64,000 nucleotides of DNA from Lachnospiraceae bacterium. GTDB lineage: Bacteria; Bacillota; Clostridia; Lachnospirales; Lachnospiraceae. The notes below the pieces were generated by a model. It was not told where the DNA came from and ran no database searches. It saw only the letters and a list, made by a program, of their open reading frames with translations. The stretch covers positions 1 through 64,000 of the forward strand of contig JAGAQG010000040.1 in the NCBI GenBank assembly GCA_017622875.1, given 5' to 3'. This document shows, piece by piece, positions 42,279 through 50,786 of the stretch; positions within the stretch are counted from its first letter, which is position 1; each line of letters opens with the position of its first letter. The position numbers were made by a program, and so were the translations under genes.

Positions 42279-43118
42279 TTATGCTTCTTTCGGTTTTACC
42301 GCTTTCAATACATTGTATCCAACAACAGCGATAATTACAATGACCGCACCCACAAACGACAAAGGGGTAATCATTTCATGATAAAAGATTGCTACTAAAA
42401 TTGGATTTAAGATCGGCTCAATGGCAGTCGTTAAGCTTGCAGTCACTGCGGGTACCTCGTCCAGTCCCTTTGACATCAATATGTACGCTAGCCCTACCTG
42501 AAAAATACCGAGCGCTAAAATTCCACCGACAGCTGTCACACCAAAATCAGTTTCTCCAAAGACGAACCAGATACAGGTCACCGCTGACAATGCCTGTCCT
42601 AAAAAGATGGATGATAATGAATCTGATTTTTCAAAGCTGTTCATCATAAACACGCCTGCATAAGCAACACCGGATAAAACAGCGACTATATTTCCCAGCA
42701 TATTTCCGCTGGATAAACCATCAATGAAAAAGCAGAGGATTCCCGCAAATACTGCTGCGGTTGCAATGATATCCACACGCTTTGGTCTTTCTTTAAAGAA
42801 TATCCACATAAAAAAGATTACAAAAACCGGTGCTGTGAATTGCAGTACGATGGTATTCGCTGCAGTAGTCAGCTTATTGGCAATGGTATAAAGCGTCGTT
42901 ACCCCTGTCATACACACTGCGCCGAAGAGGACCGCGGGATTGATCACAATTTTGTGGTGTGTCATTTTCAAATAGATTCCAATCATAATAGAAGAAATCA
43001 GATTTCTCGCCCCATTGATTGCAAGTGGCGACCATGGGACCATTTTTATACAAAGTCCGCCGATACTAAAAAGCACCGCAGCCATTAAGACGTAAAAAAT
43101 TCCTTTTGATTGTTTCAT
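42279..43118 (-). CDS. EamA/DMT-family transporter
   Basis: A 279-residue drug/metabolite transporter with ten membrane segments and two EamA repeats (GGLCIKMVPWSPLAINGARNL early; VAYAGVFMMNSFEKSDS and PAVTASLTTAIEPILNPI in the second half). Such proteins export or import amino acids and related metabolites. It is a single gene with its own promoter region in the 43119-43237 gap. Substrate unknown. Confidence 0.9.
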   Translation of the reverse strand: MKQSKGIFYVLMAAVLFSIGGLCIKMVPWSPLAINGARNLISSIMIGIYLKMTHHKIVINPAVLFGAVCMTGVTTLYTIANKLTTAANTIVLQFTAPVFVIFFMWIFFKERPKRVDIIATAAVFAGILCFFIDGLSSGNMLGNIVAVLSGVAYAGVFMMNSFEKSDSLSSIFLGQALSAVTCIWFVFGETDFGVTAVGGILALGIFQVGLAYILMSKGLDEVPAVTASLTTAIEPILNPILVAIFYHEMITPLSFVGAVIVIIAVVGYNVLKAVKPKEA

Positions 43119-43237
43119 AAATTCTTAGAATTTCTTTCATTTTCTACAAAACAGTATTCCAATCTCTCGAAAAAGTATAATGTCAAATTCATAAAATGTA
43201 AATCTTCTAATCACGAATTTTTCGTTAAAAATGCCCT

Positions 43238-43327
43238 TTGAATTTTTTTATCATGTATTATATAATGTGTTCACAACGAGTAGCTCAAAGCGTAATTCCG
43301 GTTGCGTCTTTAGGTTACTCTTTTTTT
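43238..43327 (+). promoter_or_regulatory. MATE promoter with leader terminator (candidate attenuator)
   Basis: TTGAAT (43238-43243), 17 bp, TATAAT (43261-43266). Transcription should begin near 43273. Within a few bases a hairpin begins (43278-43320; GAGTA, AAAG and CGTAA segments pair with TTGCG, CTTT and TACTC) followed by T7. The 77 nt from there to the MATE start can form another weak hairpin before a T7 run. This resembles conditional terminators ahead of resistance and efflux genes; no known riboswitch was recognised. Confidence 0.55.
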
Positions 43328-43404
43328 GCGTGTAGACAATGTCGTAAATCCAGCGAATTGCCTGCGCGCTATTTTTTTGAAATCAAAAAAGGAAAGGTGA
43401 AAAT

Positions 43405-44673
43405 ATGGAACATTCTAATCAGTTTTTAGGGACTGAACGTATTGGAAAATTAATGAAACAGTACGCTATCCCTTGCATTATCTCCCTGCTGGTGGGGGCA
43501 CTCTATAACATCGTTGACCAGATCTTTATTGCCAATGCAAGCTATCTTGGCTCTTATGGAAATGCCGCAAACACCGTTGTATTTCCGCTGACTGTTGTGA
43601 GCAGTTTAATTCTGACTGCTATTTATTTGATTTTTGATGACCAGATCATCGCCATGTTTGGCGGTACCGTCAATGCAGAAACATTCCATCATTCTAAGGA
43701 ATATTTCTTCTACATTACACTTGGAATTCCATTTTATATGTTTGGACAGGCAATGAATCCAATCATTCGTGCTGACGGGAATCCCAAATTTGCAATGGTT
43801 TCTACACTTGCAGGGGCAATCATCAATATTATCCTTGACCCGATTTTTATCTTTATCTTCAAATGGGGAATGATGGGGGCTGCGGTTGCAACCGTGCTTG
43901 GACAGTTTGTTACTGCAGTTCTTGCCGTCTGGTATATTAAACATATGAAGAATATCAAACCAGCACGTGGCGATTATCATCTGGCTGGCGCAATCTGTAA
44001 AAAAACATTGGTACTTGGGTTAACAAGCTTTCTCTCCCAGATCAGCCTTGTGGCAGCCATGGCAGCAATCAACAACATGCTCCGCAAATATGGTGCCCTG
44101 GATGCAGTCTTTGGACAGGAACAGTACGCACAGATTCCTATGGCAGTCGTTGGTATCGTTATGAAATTCTTCCAGATTGTCATTTCCATTGTAGTTGGTA
44201 TGGCAGCTGGATGTATTCCAATCGTTGGATTTAATATGGGTGCAGGACAAAAAACACGTGTAAAAGAACTGTTTACCAAGCTTTTAATTGCGGAAGCAAC
44301 AGTTGGCGCCATTGCATTGATTCTCGTAGAGTTCTTCCCACAGCAGCTCATTAACATTTTTGGTGCTGCAAATGAAAGTGCATATTATACTGAATTTGCA
44401 ATCAAAGCATTCCGTACTTACCTCTGCATGATGATTTTTGCATGTGTAAATAAAGCTTGTTTTATCTTCCTTCAGGCGATGGGGAAAGCAGGAGCTTCTA
44501 CTGCATTGTCCATGATTCGTGAGGTCGTATTCGGTGTTGGTTTTGCACTTTTACTGCCATTATTTTTCAGACTGGATGGAGTCCTTTATTCCATGCTGGT
44601 TTCTGATATCCTTACATTTGCAATTGCAGTATTTTTAATCTATGGAACTTATAAAGAATTGAATACGAAATAA
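43405..44673 (+). CDS. MATE transporter with apparent internal deletion
   Basis: A 422-residue MepA-type MATE protein. The start (GTERIGKLMKQYAIPCIISLLVGALYNIVDQIFI) and the second half (GAGQKTRVKELF, FLQAMGKAGASTALSMIREV) are typical. After NTVVFPLTVVSS the sequence goes straight to LILTAIYLIFDDQIIAMFGGT; related proteins carry there some 35 more residues (a membrane helix and loop with GDG...LSLKLG). So one membrane segment appears to be lost by an in-frame deletion. The gene may be non-functional or altered. AGGAAAGG precedes the ATG. Confidence 0.83.
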   Translation: MEHSNQFLGTERIGKLMKQYAIPCIISLLVGALYNIVDQIFIANASYLGSYGNAANTVVFPLTVVSSLILTAIYLIFDDQIIAMFGGTVNAETFHHSKEYFFYITLGIPFYMFGQAMNPIIRADGNPKFAMVSTLAGAIINIILDPIFIFIFKWGMMGAAVATVLGQFVTAVLAVWYIKHMKNIKPARGDYHLAGAICKKTLVLGLTSFLSQISLVAAMAAINNMLRKYGALDAVFGQEQYAQIPMAVVGIVMKFFQIVISIVVGMAAGCIPIVGFNMGAGQKTRVKELFTKLLIAEATVGAIALILVEFFPQQLINIFGAANESAYYTEFAIKAFRTYLCMMIFACVNKACFIFLQAMGKAGASTALSMIREVVFGVGFALLLPLFFRLDGVLYSMLVSDILTFAIAVFLIYGTYKELNTK

Positions 44674-44703
44674 ACATTTTGTCGGACATTAGGACGCAAA
44701 TTG

Positions 44704-44724
44704 AACGACAATCGAACGACAATT
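44704..44724. repeat. Short tandem repeat GAACGACAAT
   Basis: Two copies of GAACGACAAT with an 11-bp period between the MATE stop and the terminator. Possibly a slippage product; no function seen. Confidence 0.5.
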
Positions 44725-44731
44725 GACTCAC

Positions 44732-44766
44732 AAAAGGCACACCGTTAAAATTTCGGTGTGCCTTTT
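44732..44766. terminator. Bidirectional terminator between MATE and hicB
   Basis: A perfect 13-bp stem, AAAAGGCACACCG and its complement, with a 9-nt loop. It ends both convergent transcripts. Confidence 0.9.
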
Positions 44767-44767
44767 C

Positions 44768-45163
44768 CTATTTAATTACTGTTATTTTGTTTATCAATGC
44801 TTCCTGAAGTACCTGTGAAAAATTTAATCCCATACGAAGAGCTTCTTCATTCAACCATTCAGGAATACTAAGTGTTTTCTTTACCGCTTTGGAATTGTGC
44901 TTACGTAAATATTCTGCCATATCAAAATTAACAACGACCAGCATTCCATCTCCTACATCAACTTTCTCAGGAACAGTTGGATTTGGTATTTCCTCTCCTT
45001 CTTCTTTTCTGCTGGTAATTGCCAGTCCTAATGCTTCGACAGCCATTTGATAGGCTTGTTCCATATTATCTCCCTCGGTAAAACATTCTGGAAAATCCGG
45101 AAAAGATACCCAGAACCCTTCCTCCTCCTTGTGAAAAATTGCCGGATAAAACAATTGTCTCAT
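44768..45163 (-). CDS. hicB: HicB antitoxin
   Basis: A 131-residue HicB. The N-terminal RNase H-like domain has FHKEEEGFWVSFPDFPECFTEG and EALGLAITSRKEEGEEIPNP, and the C-terminal ribbon-helix-helix/HTH part has KKTLSIPEWLNEEALRMGLNFSQVLQEAL. It neutralises the HicA encoded 28 bp upstream and should bind the palindromes in the promoter. It is complete, unlike the remnant at 394-516, and only distantly similar to it at the N-terminus. Confidence 0.92.
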   Translation of the reverse strand: MRQLFYPAIFHKEEEGFWVSFPDFPECFTEGDNMEQAYQMAVEALGLAITSRKEEGEEIPNPTVPEKVDVGDGMLVVVNFDMAEYLRKHNSKAVKKTLSIPEWLNEEALRMGLNFSQVLQEALINKITVIK

Positions 45164-45191
45164 ATATCTACCTCTTTTTCATTTCAGAGAA

Positions 45192-45380
45192 TCATAGCAA
45201 GCCAGCTTGTTTGAGAATCGCCTGCTCCAATCCTTTTTTCATTGCTTTCCCGTGATAAGGAACAATGGTTTGTTTTCCCATTTCCATATTCTTCAACTTC
45301 ACATGAGAACCATTTTGGCTGACTACCTCAAACCCATTATTTTTCAGGAGTTTTATCATCTCCCTAGGTGTCATTGGCAT
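45192..45380 (-). CDS. hicA: HicA toxin
   Basis: A 62-residue HicA with MTPREMIKLLKNNGFEVVSQ, the catalytic histidine in NGSHVKLKN, and IVPYHGKAMKKGLEQAILKQAGL. AAGGAG lies 9 nt before the ATG at 45380; a longer frame to 45404 is open. It is the first gene of an intact hicAB operon. It differs clearly from the HicA at 166-366, so cross-neutralisation by this HicB is uncertain. Confidence 0.9.
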   Translation of the reverse strand: MPMTPREMIKLLKNNGFEVVSQNGSHVKLKNMEMGKQTIVPYHGKAMKKGLEQAILKQAGLL

Positions 45381-45410
45381 CTTTCGTATCTCCTTCCTTA
45401 TCACATGTAT

Positions 45411-45459
45411 ATTCTAACACGTATAAATACGTATTTCAATATTTTACGTATAAATACGT
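45411..45459 (-). promoter_or_regulatory. hicAB promoter with two palindromic operators
   Basis: On the minus strand: -35 TTGAAA (45439-45434), 17 bp, -10 TAGAAT (45416-45411). Two copies of ACGTAT-AA-ATACGT (45419-45432 and 45446-45459) lie 27 bp apart. The first fills the -35/-10 spacer and the second lies just upstream of the -35, so HicB binding would block the promoter. Confidence 0.75.
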
Positions 45460-45461
45460 AT

Positions 45462-45668
45462 TTATTTTTCATCCTTCTCCAATTGGTGTAGTAATTTTTC
45501 TGTCCTAATATGATATTCCAATAATCTTAAAACATACTCTGGCGCATGCCTGGTATCTCTTTCCCATTCTGTTACTGTACGGTATGGTATATGATAATAG
45601 TCACAAAATTCTTTGCGATTCATTCCAGTACTTTCTCTTAATTCTTTAATCTTTTTGCTACTATCCAT
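45462..45668 (-). CDS. Small Xre-like HTH protein
   Basis: A 68-residue protein with an HTH reading SSKKIKELRESTGMNRKEFCDYYHIPYRTVTEWERDTR and a short helical tail. No toxin partner adjoins except the hicAB operon that follows on the same strand, 82 bp downstream. The start at 45668 is preferred over 45689 but has only a weak ribosome site. It may regulate itself through the inverted repeat over its -35. Confidence 0.75.
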   Translation of the reverse strand: MDSSKKIKELRESTGMNRKEFCDYYHIPYRTVTEWERDTRHAPEYVLRLLEYHIRTEKLLHQLEKDEK

Positions 45669-45700
45669 TATCTCAATCTCTCTTCTCACATTTTATGCAT

Positions 45701-45740
45701 ATCATAACACAAAATCACAGATTACACAATGTGTAAATCT
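45701..45740 (-). promoter_or_regulatory. Promoter of the small HTH gene
   Basis: On the minus strand: TTGTGT (45729-45724), 17 bp, TATGAT (45706-45701). An imperfect inverted repeat (AGATTACAC...GTGTAAATCT, 45719-45740) covers the -35. Confidence 0.5.
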
Positions 45741-45746
45741 CAATAT

Positions 45747-45781
45747 AAAAAAAGGACTCTGCAATATGATTTGCAAAGTCC
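45747..45781 (-). terminator. Terminator of the fatty-acid operon
   Basis: GGACT and TGCAA pair with TTGCA and AGTCC with one internal mismatch (45754-45781), followed by T7 on the minus strand, 22 nt after the marR stop. Confidence 0.85.
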
Positions 45782-45802
45782 ATATCATACATTCTCTAAA
45801 TA

Positions 45803-46240
45803 TTAAATCGGAATCTCCGGCATCAGTTCCTCATCCATGACCTTCAAAACTCTCTTTACCACATCCAGTTCTTCCGGTGTAAAGCGGTCCTCCAGACGTG
45901 TTAGAACAGTATCAAGATACTGGTAGCTGATATTATAATAATCCAGATATTTCTGAGTCACCCGCAAATGATATTCACGTTTATCCTCTGTAGACTGAAT
46001 CTTTTCCAGATATCCTTTTTTCATCAGATTGTTCACCTTGTAGGCTGCATTTGGCGAAGAGAGGTTTGCAATTTTCGCAAACTCATTGACCGTCGGTTCA
46101 TTGGCCGCATAAATGATCTCCATACAGAATGTTTCTACTGTTGTCAGCGAAGCTTCTCTATCCTGCCATTTTTCGAATACTTTCTGATAAAAATGTAATT
46201 TAAATTTCGAATATACCCTGTTAAATTCATCTTTCAGCAT
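45803..46240 (-). CDS. MarR-family regulator of fatty-acid synthesis (FabT-like)
   Basis: A 145-residue MarR protein with a winged HTH (EPTVNEFAKIANLSSPNAAYKVNNLMKKGYLEKIQSTEDKREYHL). It is the last gene of the fab operon, in the role played by FabT in streptococci, which represses fab genes in response to acyl-ACP. The likely targets are the repeated CTAAATTTGTTGA sites in the acpP promoter. GGAGG lies 7 nt before the ATG at 46240; the longer frame to 46300 is not supported. Confidence 0.85.
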   Translation of the reverse strand: MLKDEFNRVYSKFKLHFYQKVFEKWQDREASLTTVETFCMEIIYAANEPTVNEFAKIANLSSPNAAYKVNNLMKKGYLEKIQSTEDKREYHLRVTQKYLDYYNISYQYLDTVLTRLEDRFTPEELDVVKRVLKVMDEELMPEIPI

Positions 46241-46277
46241 ACCATAACCTCCAATACCCCTCGGTACTGAAAGTATA

Positions 46278-46712
46278 TCAGCTTTCTGCATCGATTGCAA
46301 AGGTAAGTTCCGCAGAAACAGCCACTTTTCCGTCTACTTTAGCAGTGGCTTTGCCAATGCCTACCGGGCCTTTTCTGCTGATGATCTCACACTCAAGCTC
46401 CAGCACATCCCCAGGTACGACCTGCTTACGGAAACGTGCATTTTTGATGCCTCCGAAGAGTGCAATTTTTCCTTTATTTTCTTCTTCCATTAAAAGTGCC
46501 ACCGCTCCGGTCTGAGCCAGCGCTTCGATGATCAGCACTCCCGGCATTACATGCTTCTGTGGAAAATGTCCTAAGAAATGCATTTCATTTGCAGAAACAC
46601 ATTTGATGCCTTTTGCCATTTTTCCCGGTTCACATTCCAAAATGCGGTCCACCAGTAAAAATGGATATCTGTGGGGAAGAATTTCCTGAATCTGATTTGA
46701 ATTAAGTTCCAT
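46278..46712 (-). CDS. fabZ: 3-hydroxyacyl-ACP dehydratase FabZ
   Basis: A 144-residue hot-dog-fold dehydratase. The motifs [14 protein letters not shown] and [24 protein letters not shown] hold the catalytic histidine and glutamate. It dehydrates 3-hydroxyacyl-ACP to trans-2-enoyl-ACP in the elongation cycle. There is no FabA in the operon, so how unsaturated fatty acids are made is not clear from this window. Confidence 0.95.
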   Translation of the reverse strand: MELNSNQIQEILPHRYPFLLVDRILECEPGKMAKGIKCVSANEMHFLGHFPQKHVMPGVLIIEALAQTGAVALLMEEENKGKIALFGGIKNARFRKQVVPGDVLELECEIISRKGPVGIGKATAKVDGKVAVSAELTFAIDAES

Positions 46713-46747
46713 ATTTACCTCTTTTCTATCATGTACGTTGTATGTAT

Positions 46748-47983
46748 TTAAAATACATGTTTCTTAAATACTACTGTCGCATTATGTCCGCCAAATCCAA
46801 GAGAATTGGACATCGCATAGTTTACTTCCACATTTCGTCCTTCATTCGGTACGATATCCAGATCGCAGTTTTCATCCGGCACCTGATAATTAATTGTCGC
46901 CGGTACAAAATCATTCTGTACGCTCAAAGCGGTAATGATTCCTTCCACTGCCCCGCTCGCTCCAAGCAAATGTCCTGTCATGGATTTTGTAGAGCTCATC
47001 ATCACATTTTTCGCATGATCTCCAAGCGCCAGCTTCACCGCTTTTGTCTCACCCTTGTCATTCAATGGTGTGGATGTTCCATGAGCATTGATATAATCAA
47101 TGTTTTCCGGAGCAATTCCCGCATCTGCGATTGCCATCTGCATGCATTTTGCTGCCATACTTCCATCTTCCAATGGAGCTGTAATATGATGAGCATCGCA
47201 GTTTGCACCATAGCCAGCTACCTCGCAGTAAATCTTCGCACCACGCGTCACTGCATGTTCATATTCTTCTAAAATCAGGATTCCGGCACCCTCGCCCATA
47301 ACGAAACCGCTTCTTTCTTTATCGAATGGAATTGATGCGCGTTTTGGATCGTCCTCCTGGCAAAGCGCTTTCAAGGAAGTAAATCCACCAATGCCGAGAG
47401 GAGAAATACTTGCTTCACTGCCTCCGCAGATCATCACGTCTGCGTATCCATCGCGAATCTGACGGAATGCATCACCGATTGCATTTGTACCGCTGGCACA
47501 TGCTGTGACCGGACAGGTACACATTCCCTGAAAACCGTATGCGATTGCAATATTTCCGGCTGCCATATTGGAAATGACCATTGGAATAAAATGCGGTGAT
47601 ACTCGGTCGAACCCTTTTTCCTGTCCTGTTCTTTCTCCCGCTTCAATGGTTCCAAGACCGCCAATACCACTGGAGACAATACATCCGCATCTGGTTGTAT
47701 CTTCATTTTCCATCATAAGACCTGAGTCCTGCATTGCTTCCTTTGCTGCCACCATTGCGAGCTGCACATAGCGGTCCATTTTTCTGACTTCTCTTTTATC
47801 CAGAATCTCTTCCGGCACAAAGCTCTTTACTTCTCCTGCCAGAGTTACTTTTCTTCCTGTTGTGTCATATAAAGTAATTTTATCAATTCCACATTTTCCG
47901 GCTTTCACAGATTCCCACATCTGCGGCACTGTATTTCCGATTGGTGTGATTGCTCCTAAACCTGTTACTACGACTCTTCTCAT
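46748..47983 (-). CDS. fabF: 3-oxoacyl-ACP synthase II FabF
   Basis: A 411-residue condensing enzyme with the Cys-His-His triad in [22 protein letters not shown] and [14 protein letters not shown], plus the C-terminal [10 protein letters not shown]. It elongates acyl-ACP with malonyl-ACP. The ATG overlaps the fabG stop (TAATG), so translation is coupled; the longer frame to 48010 lies inside fabG. Confidence 0.96.
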   Translation of the reverse strand: MRRVVVTGLGAITPIGNTVPQMWESVKAGKCGIDKITLYDTTGRKVTLAGEVKSFVPEEILDKREVRKMDRYVQLAMVAAKEAMQDSGLMMENEDTTRCGCIVSSGIGGLGTIEAGERTGQEKGFDRVSPHFIPMVISNMAAGNIAIAYGFQGMCTCPVTACASGTNAIGDAFRQIRDGYADVMICGGSEASISPLGIGGFTSLKALCQEDDPKRASIPFDKERSGFVMGEGAGILILEEYEHAVTRGAKIYCEVAGYGANCDAHHITAPLEDGSMAAKCMQMAIADAGIAPENIDYINAHGTSTPLNDKGETKAVKLALGDHAKNVMMSSTKSMTGHLLGASGAVEGIITALSVQNDFVPATINYQVPDENCDLDIVPNEGRNVEVNYAMSNSLGFGGHNATVVFKKHVF

Positions 47984-48723
47984 TAGATTGCCATACCTCC
48001 GTCTACACAAATCACCTGTCCTGTAATATATCCCGCATCTTCACTTGCAAGAAATGCGACTGCTGCCGCAATGTCTTCCGGCTTGCCCATTTCTCCCACA
48101 GGGATTGCTGCTTTCATAGCCTCTTTTGCCTTGTCTGACATCACTGCTGTCATATCTGTGGCGATCATTCCCGGGGCAATTGCATTCACTGTCACTTTTC
48201 TGGATGCAAGCTCTCTTGCCAGTGACTTTGTCATGCCGATGATACCCGCTTTACTTGCCGCATAGTTTACCTGACCTGCATTTCCCATGACACCAACGAC
48301 ACTGCTGATGTTAATGATTCGTCCGCATCTTTGCTTCATCATCTGTTTGGAAACTGCTCTCATCATATAAAATGCACCATTTAAGTTTGTATCAATGACC
48401 TGATCGAACTGTTCATCTGTCATGCGGATGATCAGACCATCTCTTGTGATTCCTGCATTGTTCACAAGAACATCAATGCGTCCACAAAATTCCAATGTTT
48501 TTGCCACTAATTCATCACAATTTTCCGATTTGCTCACATCTGCCTGAACAGCCAGAACGCGAGCTCCCTCTGCTTCGCAGAGTGCCTTTGTCTCTTCTGC
48601 TGCTTCGCTGCCGGAATTGTAAGTAAATACAATGTCCATTCCCATCTTTGCAAGACGGACTGCTGTTGCACGTCCAATGCCTCGGCTTGCGCCTGTTACG
48701 ATTGCTGCTTTTCTTTCACTCAT
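47983..48723 (-). CDS. fabG: 3-oxoacyl-ACP reductase FabG
   Basis: A 246-residue short-chain dehydrogenase with the NADPH site TGASRGIGRATA, and the catalytic Ser-Tyr-Lys in NISSVVGVMGN and VNYAASKAG. It reduces 3-ketoacyl-ACP. It overlaps the end of fabD by 4 nt (ATGA). Confidence 0.96.
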   Translation of the reverse strand: MSERKAAIVTGASRGIGRATAVRLAKMGMDIVFTYNSGSEAAEETKALCEAEGARVLAVQADVSKSENCDELVAKTLEFCGRIDVLVNNAGITRDGLIIRMTDEQFDQVIDTNLNGAFYMMRAVSKQMMKQRCGRIINISSVVGVMGNAGQVNYAASKAGIIGMTKSLARELASRKVTVNAIAPGMIATDMTAVMSDKAKEAMKAAIPVGEMGKPEDIAAAVAFLASEDAGYITGQVICVDGGMAI

Positions 48724-49667
48724 GAGAAAATTTCCTCCTTTTTCGAAATTAAGGTCTTTAAATCTTCTGCTGTATCTATGGTATAAGTTGTCACCTTTTT
48801 ATCCATTGCTTTGGCTGTCTTTTTTACGAACCCTGTCAGTGCGTTTCCAGGGCCAATCTCTACAAAAGTATCTGCGCCCAGTTCCAGGAATTTTCTAAGT
48901 TCAGATTCAAAATGAACACTGCTCTGAATCTGAATTTCCAAAAGCTCTTTTAAATTCTCGCCATGTTTATAAAAATCTCCTGTTGCATTTAAAGCAACTG
49001 TGATCTGTGGTTCCCCAAAAGAAATCTCCTCTAAAAATGCACGAAGCTTCTTTCCAGCGCTTTCCATATATTTCGTGTGGAAAGGACCACCTACATTTAA
49101 TCGGATACAACGTTTTGCACCTTTTTCTTTCAAAAGTACTTCTGCTGCCGCCACTGCCGGTTCGTCACCACAGATGACATACTGACCCGGACAGTTATAA
49201 TTTACAAGCTTTACAAAACCTGCAGGTTCACATTCCGCACAGGCGTCTTCAATGATGGAAGATTCCATTCCAAGCACAGCGCTCATGCTGCATATTTTTC
49301 CTTCCGCTGCCAGTGCCATTTCGCGACCGCGAAATTCTGTAATCTTCACATAGGTTTCAGCGTCAAAGATACCCGCTGCGTGCAGTGCACCATATTCCCC
49401 AAGGCTTAACCCACAGGCTCCATCCGGAATCATACCTTCTTCTTTTAACACCGCTGTTACACCTGCGGCAAAGGCAGCCATACAAGGCTGCGTATATTCT
49501 GTGCAGGAAAGCTCAGCCAGCTCTCCTTCGTGCATCATGTTCTTCACATCAAAGGACAGTTTCAAAGAATCAATGACTTCTCTGTATGCTGGAAATGCTT
49601 CATAGAAATCCTTTCCCATGCCAGCCTTCTGGCTGCCCTGTCCTGCATATAAAAATACTGTTTTCAT
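48720..49667 (-). CDS. fabD: Malonyl-CoA:ACP transacylase FabD
   Basis: A 315-residue acyltransferase starting FLYAGQGSQKAGMGKDF, with the nucleophile serine in CGLSLGEYGAL and the histidine in GGPFHTKYM. It moves malonyl groups from CoA to ACP. It begins 47 bp after the second FabK-like gene. Confidence 0.96.
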   Translation of the reverse strand: MKTVFLYAGQGSQKAGMGKDFYEAFPAYREVIDSLKLSFDVKNMMHEGELAELSCTEYTQPCMAAFAAGVTAVLKEEGMIPDGACGLSLGEYGALHAAGIFDAETYVKITEFRGREMALAAEGKICSMSAVLGMESSIIEDACAECEPAGFVKLVNYNCPGQYVICGDEPAVAAAEVLLKEKGAKRCIRLNVGGPFHTKYMESAGKKLRAFLEEISFGEPQITVALNATGDFYKHGENLKELLEIQIQSSVHFESELRKFLELGADTFVEIGPGNALTGFVKKTAKAMDKKVTTYTIDTAEDLKTLISKKEEIFS

Positions 49668-49714
49668 TTATCTATTCTCCGTTTCATAAAATGCACACCT
49701 AAGAAATATGCATT

Positions 49715-50785
49715 TTACATCCCATACTTCTGCGCGTCTTCCAAAATTTCCTTCATCAGCGCTTCTACAGTTACGATTCTTTCAATGCGGTGTACATTTT
49801 CTCCGCAGAAGAACAATCCGTCTTCCACATTTCCCTGTACCGCTTCAATGAGTGCACGACTGATACAATACGGGATGTTGTCCCCTTTTTTACATGCCGT
49901 CAGGCAGTTATTACATTTCAATGCCCTGAACTTTTCACCACTTTCCAATCGTTTTAACAGTGGCGTATACAGTGCTCTTGCCGGCATACCTACAGGACTT
50001 GCCACGATGCGCACATCTTCTGCCTTTGCATCCACCATCATCTGTTTAAAGTTTGGATGAGCATCGCATTCCGCAGTTGCAATGAAACGTGTTCCAATCT
50101 GCACTCCGGCCGCACCAAGCTTCATAAAATGCGCCATATCCTTTCCATCGAATACGCCGCCTGCCACAAATACCGGTATCTTTCGTCCCGCTTCTTCCTC
50201 ATAAGGCTTTACAGCCTCTAAAACTTCTGCCAGAATTTCATCATTACTCTTCGCATTTCGGCAGACAAGTTCCTCATAAGAGAATCCCAGATGACCTCCA
50301 GCCAGATGCCCCTCCAGAACAAAAAAGTCTGGAAGTCTGTGATATTTTTTACTGTAGTTCTTGCAAAGAAGTGCTGCTGCCTTTCCGCTGGAAACGATCG
50401 GTGCAAACAAGGTATCTGTATCTTCAATGTATTCCGGTAATTTTAATGGTAATCCGGCTCCGGAAATGATTACATCCGCTCCAGCTTCCGCTGCGATTCG
50501 GGCTGTTTCTTCATAATTCGACACTGCTGTCATAATGTTGACGCCCACTAATCCATTCCCATTTGCAATGGTTTTGGCCTTCTTAATCTCATTTTTGAGC
50601 GCAAAAAAATTAGCCCCCTTTGGATCGGCTCCGAAACGGGGCTCTTTATAACCTGCATTGACCGAACTGATGACTCCCAGACCGCCGCATTTTGCCACGT
50701 GGCCTGCAAGGTTTCCGAGGGAGACTCCAACGCCCATGCCTCCCTGGATGATCGGCACCTGCAGTTCTTTATTTCCTATTTTCAT
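49715..50785 (-). CDS. FabK-like flavoprotein with C-terminal cysteine cluster
   Basis: A 356-residue FMN-dependent TIM-barrel protein of the FabK/nitronate monooxygenase family: VPIIQGGMGVGVSLGNLA, GVNIMTAVSNYEE, GADVIISGAGLP, LEGHLAGGHLGF, VFVAGGVFDGKDM and GVQIGTRFIATAEC. It lies between fabK and fabD. After the barrel come five cysteines (291, 294, 298, 307, 327; CNNCLTACKK) absent from ordinary FabK, which could bind zinc or an iron-sulfur cluster. It could be a second enoyl reductase, a 2-enoyl isomerase that helps make unsaturated fatty acids, or an NPD-like detoxifying enzyme. None is proved by sequence. Confidence 0.85.
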   Translation of the reverse strand: MKIGNKELQVPIIQGGMGVGVSLGNLAGHVAKCGGLGVISSVNAGYKEPRFGADPKGANFFALKNEIKKAKTIANGNGLVGVNIMTAVSNYEETARIAAEAGADVIISGAGLPLKLPEYIEDTDTLFAPIVSSGKAAALLCKNYSKKYHRLPDFFVLEGHLAGGHLGFSYEELVCRNAKSNDEILAEVLEAVKPYEEEAGRKIPVFVAGGVFDGKDMAHFMKLGAAGVQIGTRFIATAECDAHPNFKQMMVDAKAEDVRIVASPVGMPARALYTPLLKRLESGEKFRALKCNNCLTACKKGDNIPYCISRALIEAVQGNVEDGLFFCGENVHRIERIVTVEALMKEILEDAQKYGM

Positions 50786-50786
50786 A

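Noticed and set aside
43267..43335. Leader peptide frame starting with GTG in the MATE leader
   Set aside because: A frame of about 22 codons exists, but it starts at or before the predicted transcript start and has no ribosome site.
46742..46758. ATGTATTT-A-AAATACAT palindrome at the fabF end
   Set aside because: It is AT-rich, partly coding and not repeated elsewhere; it may be chance or a weak processing site.
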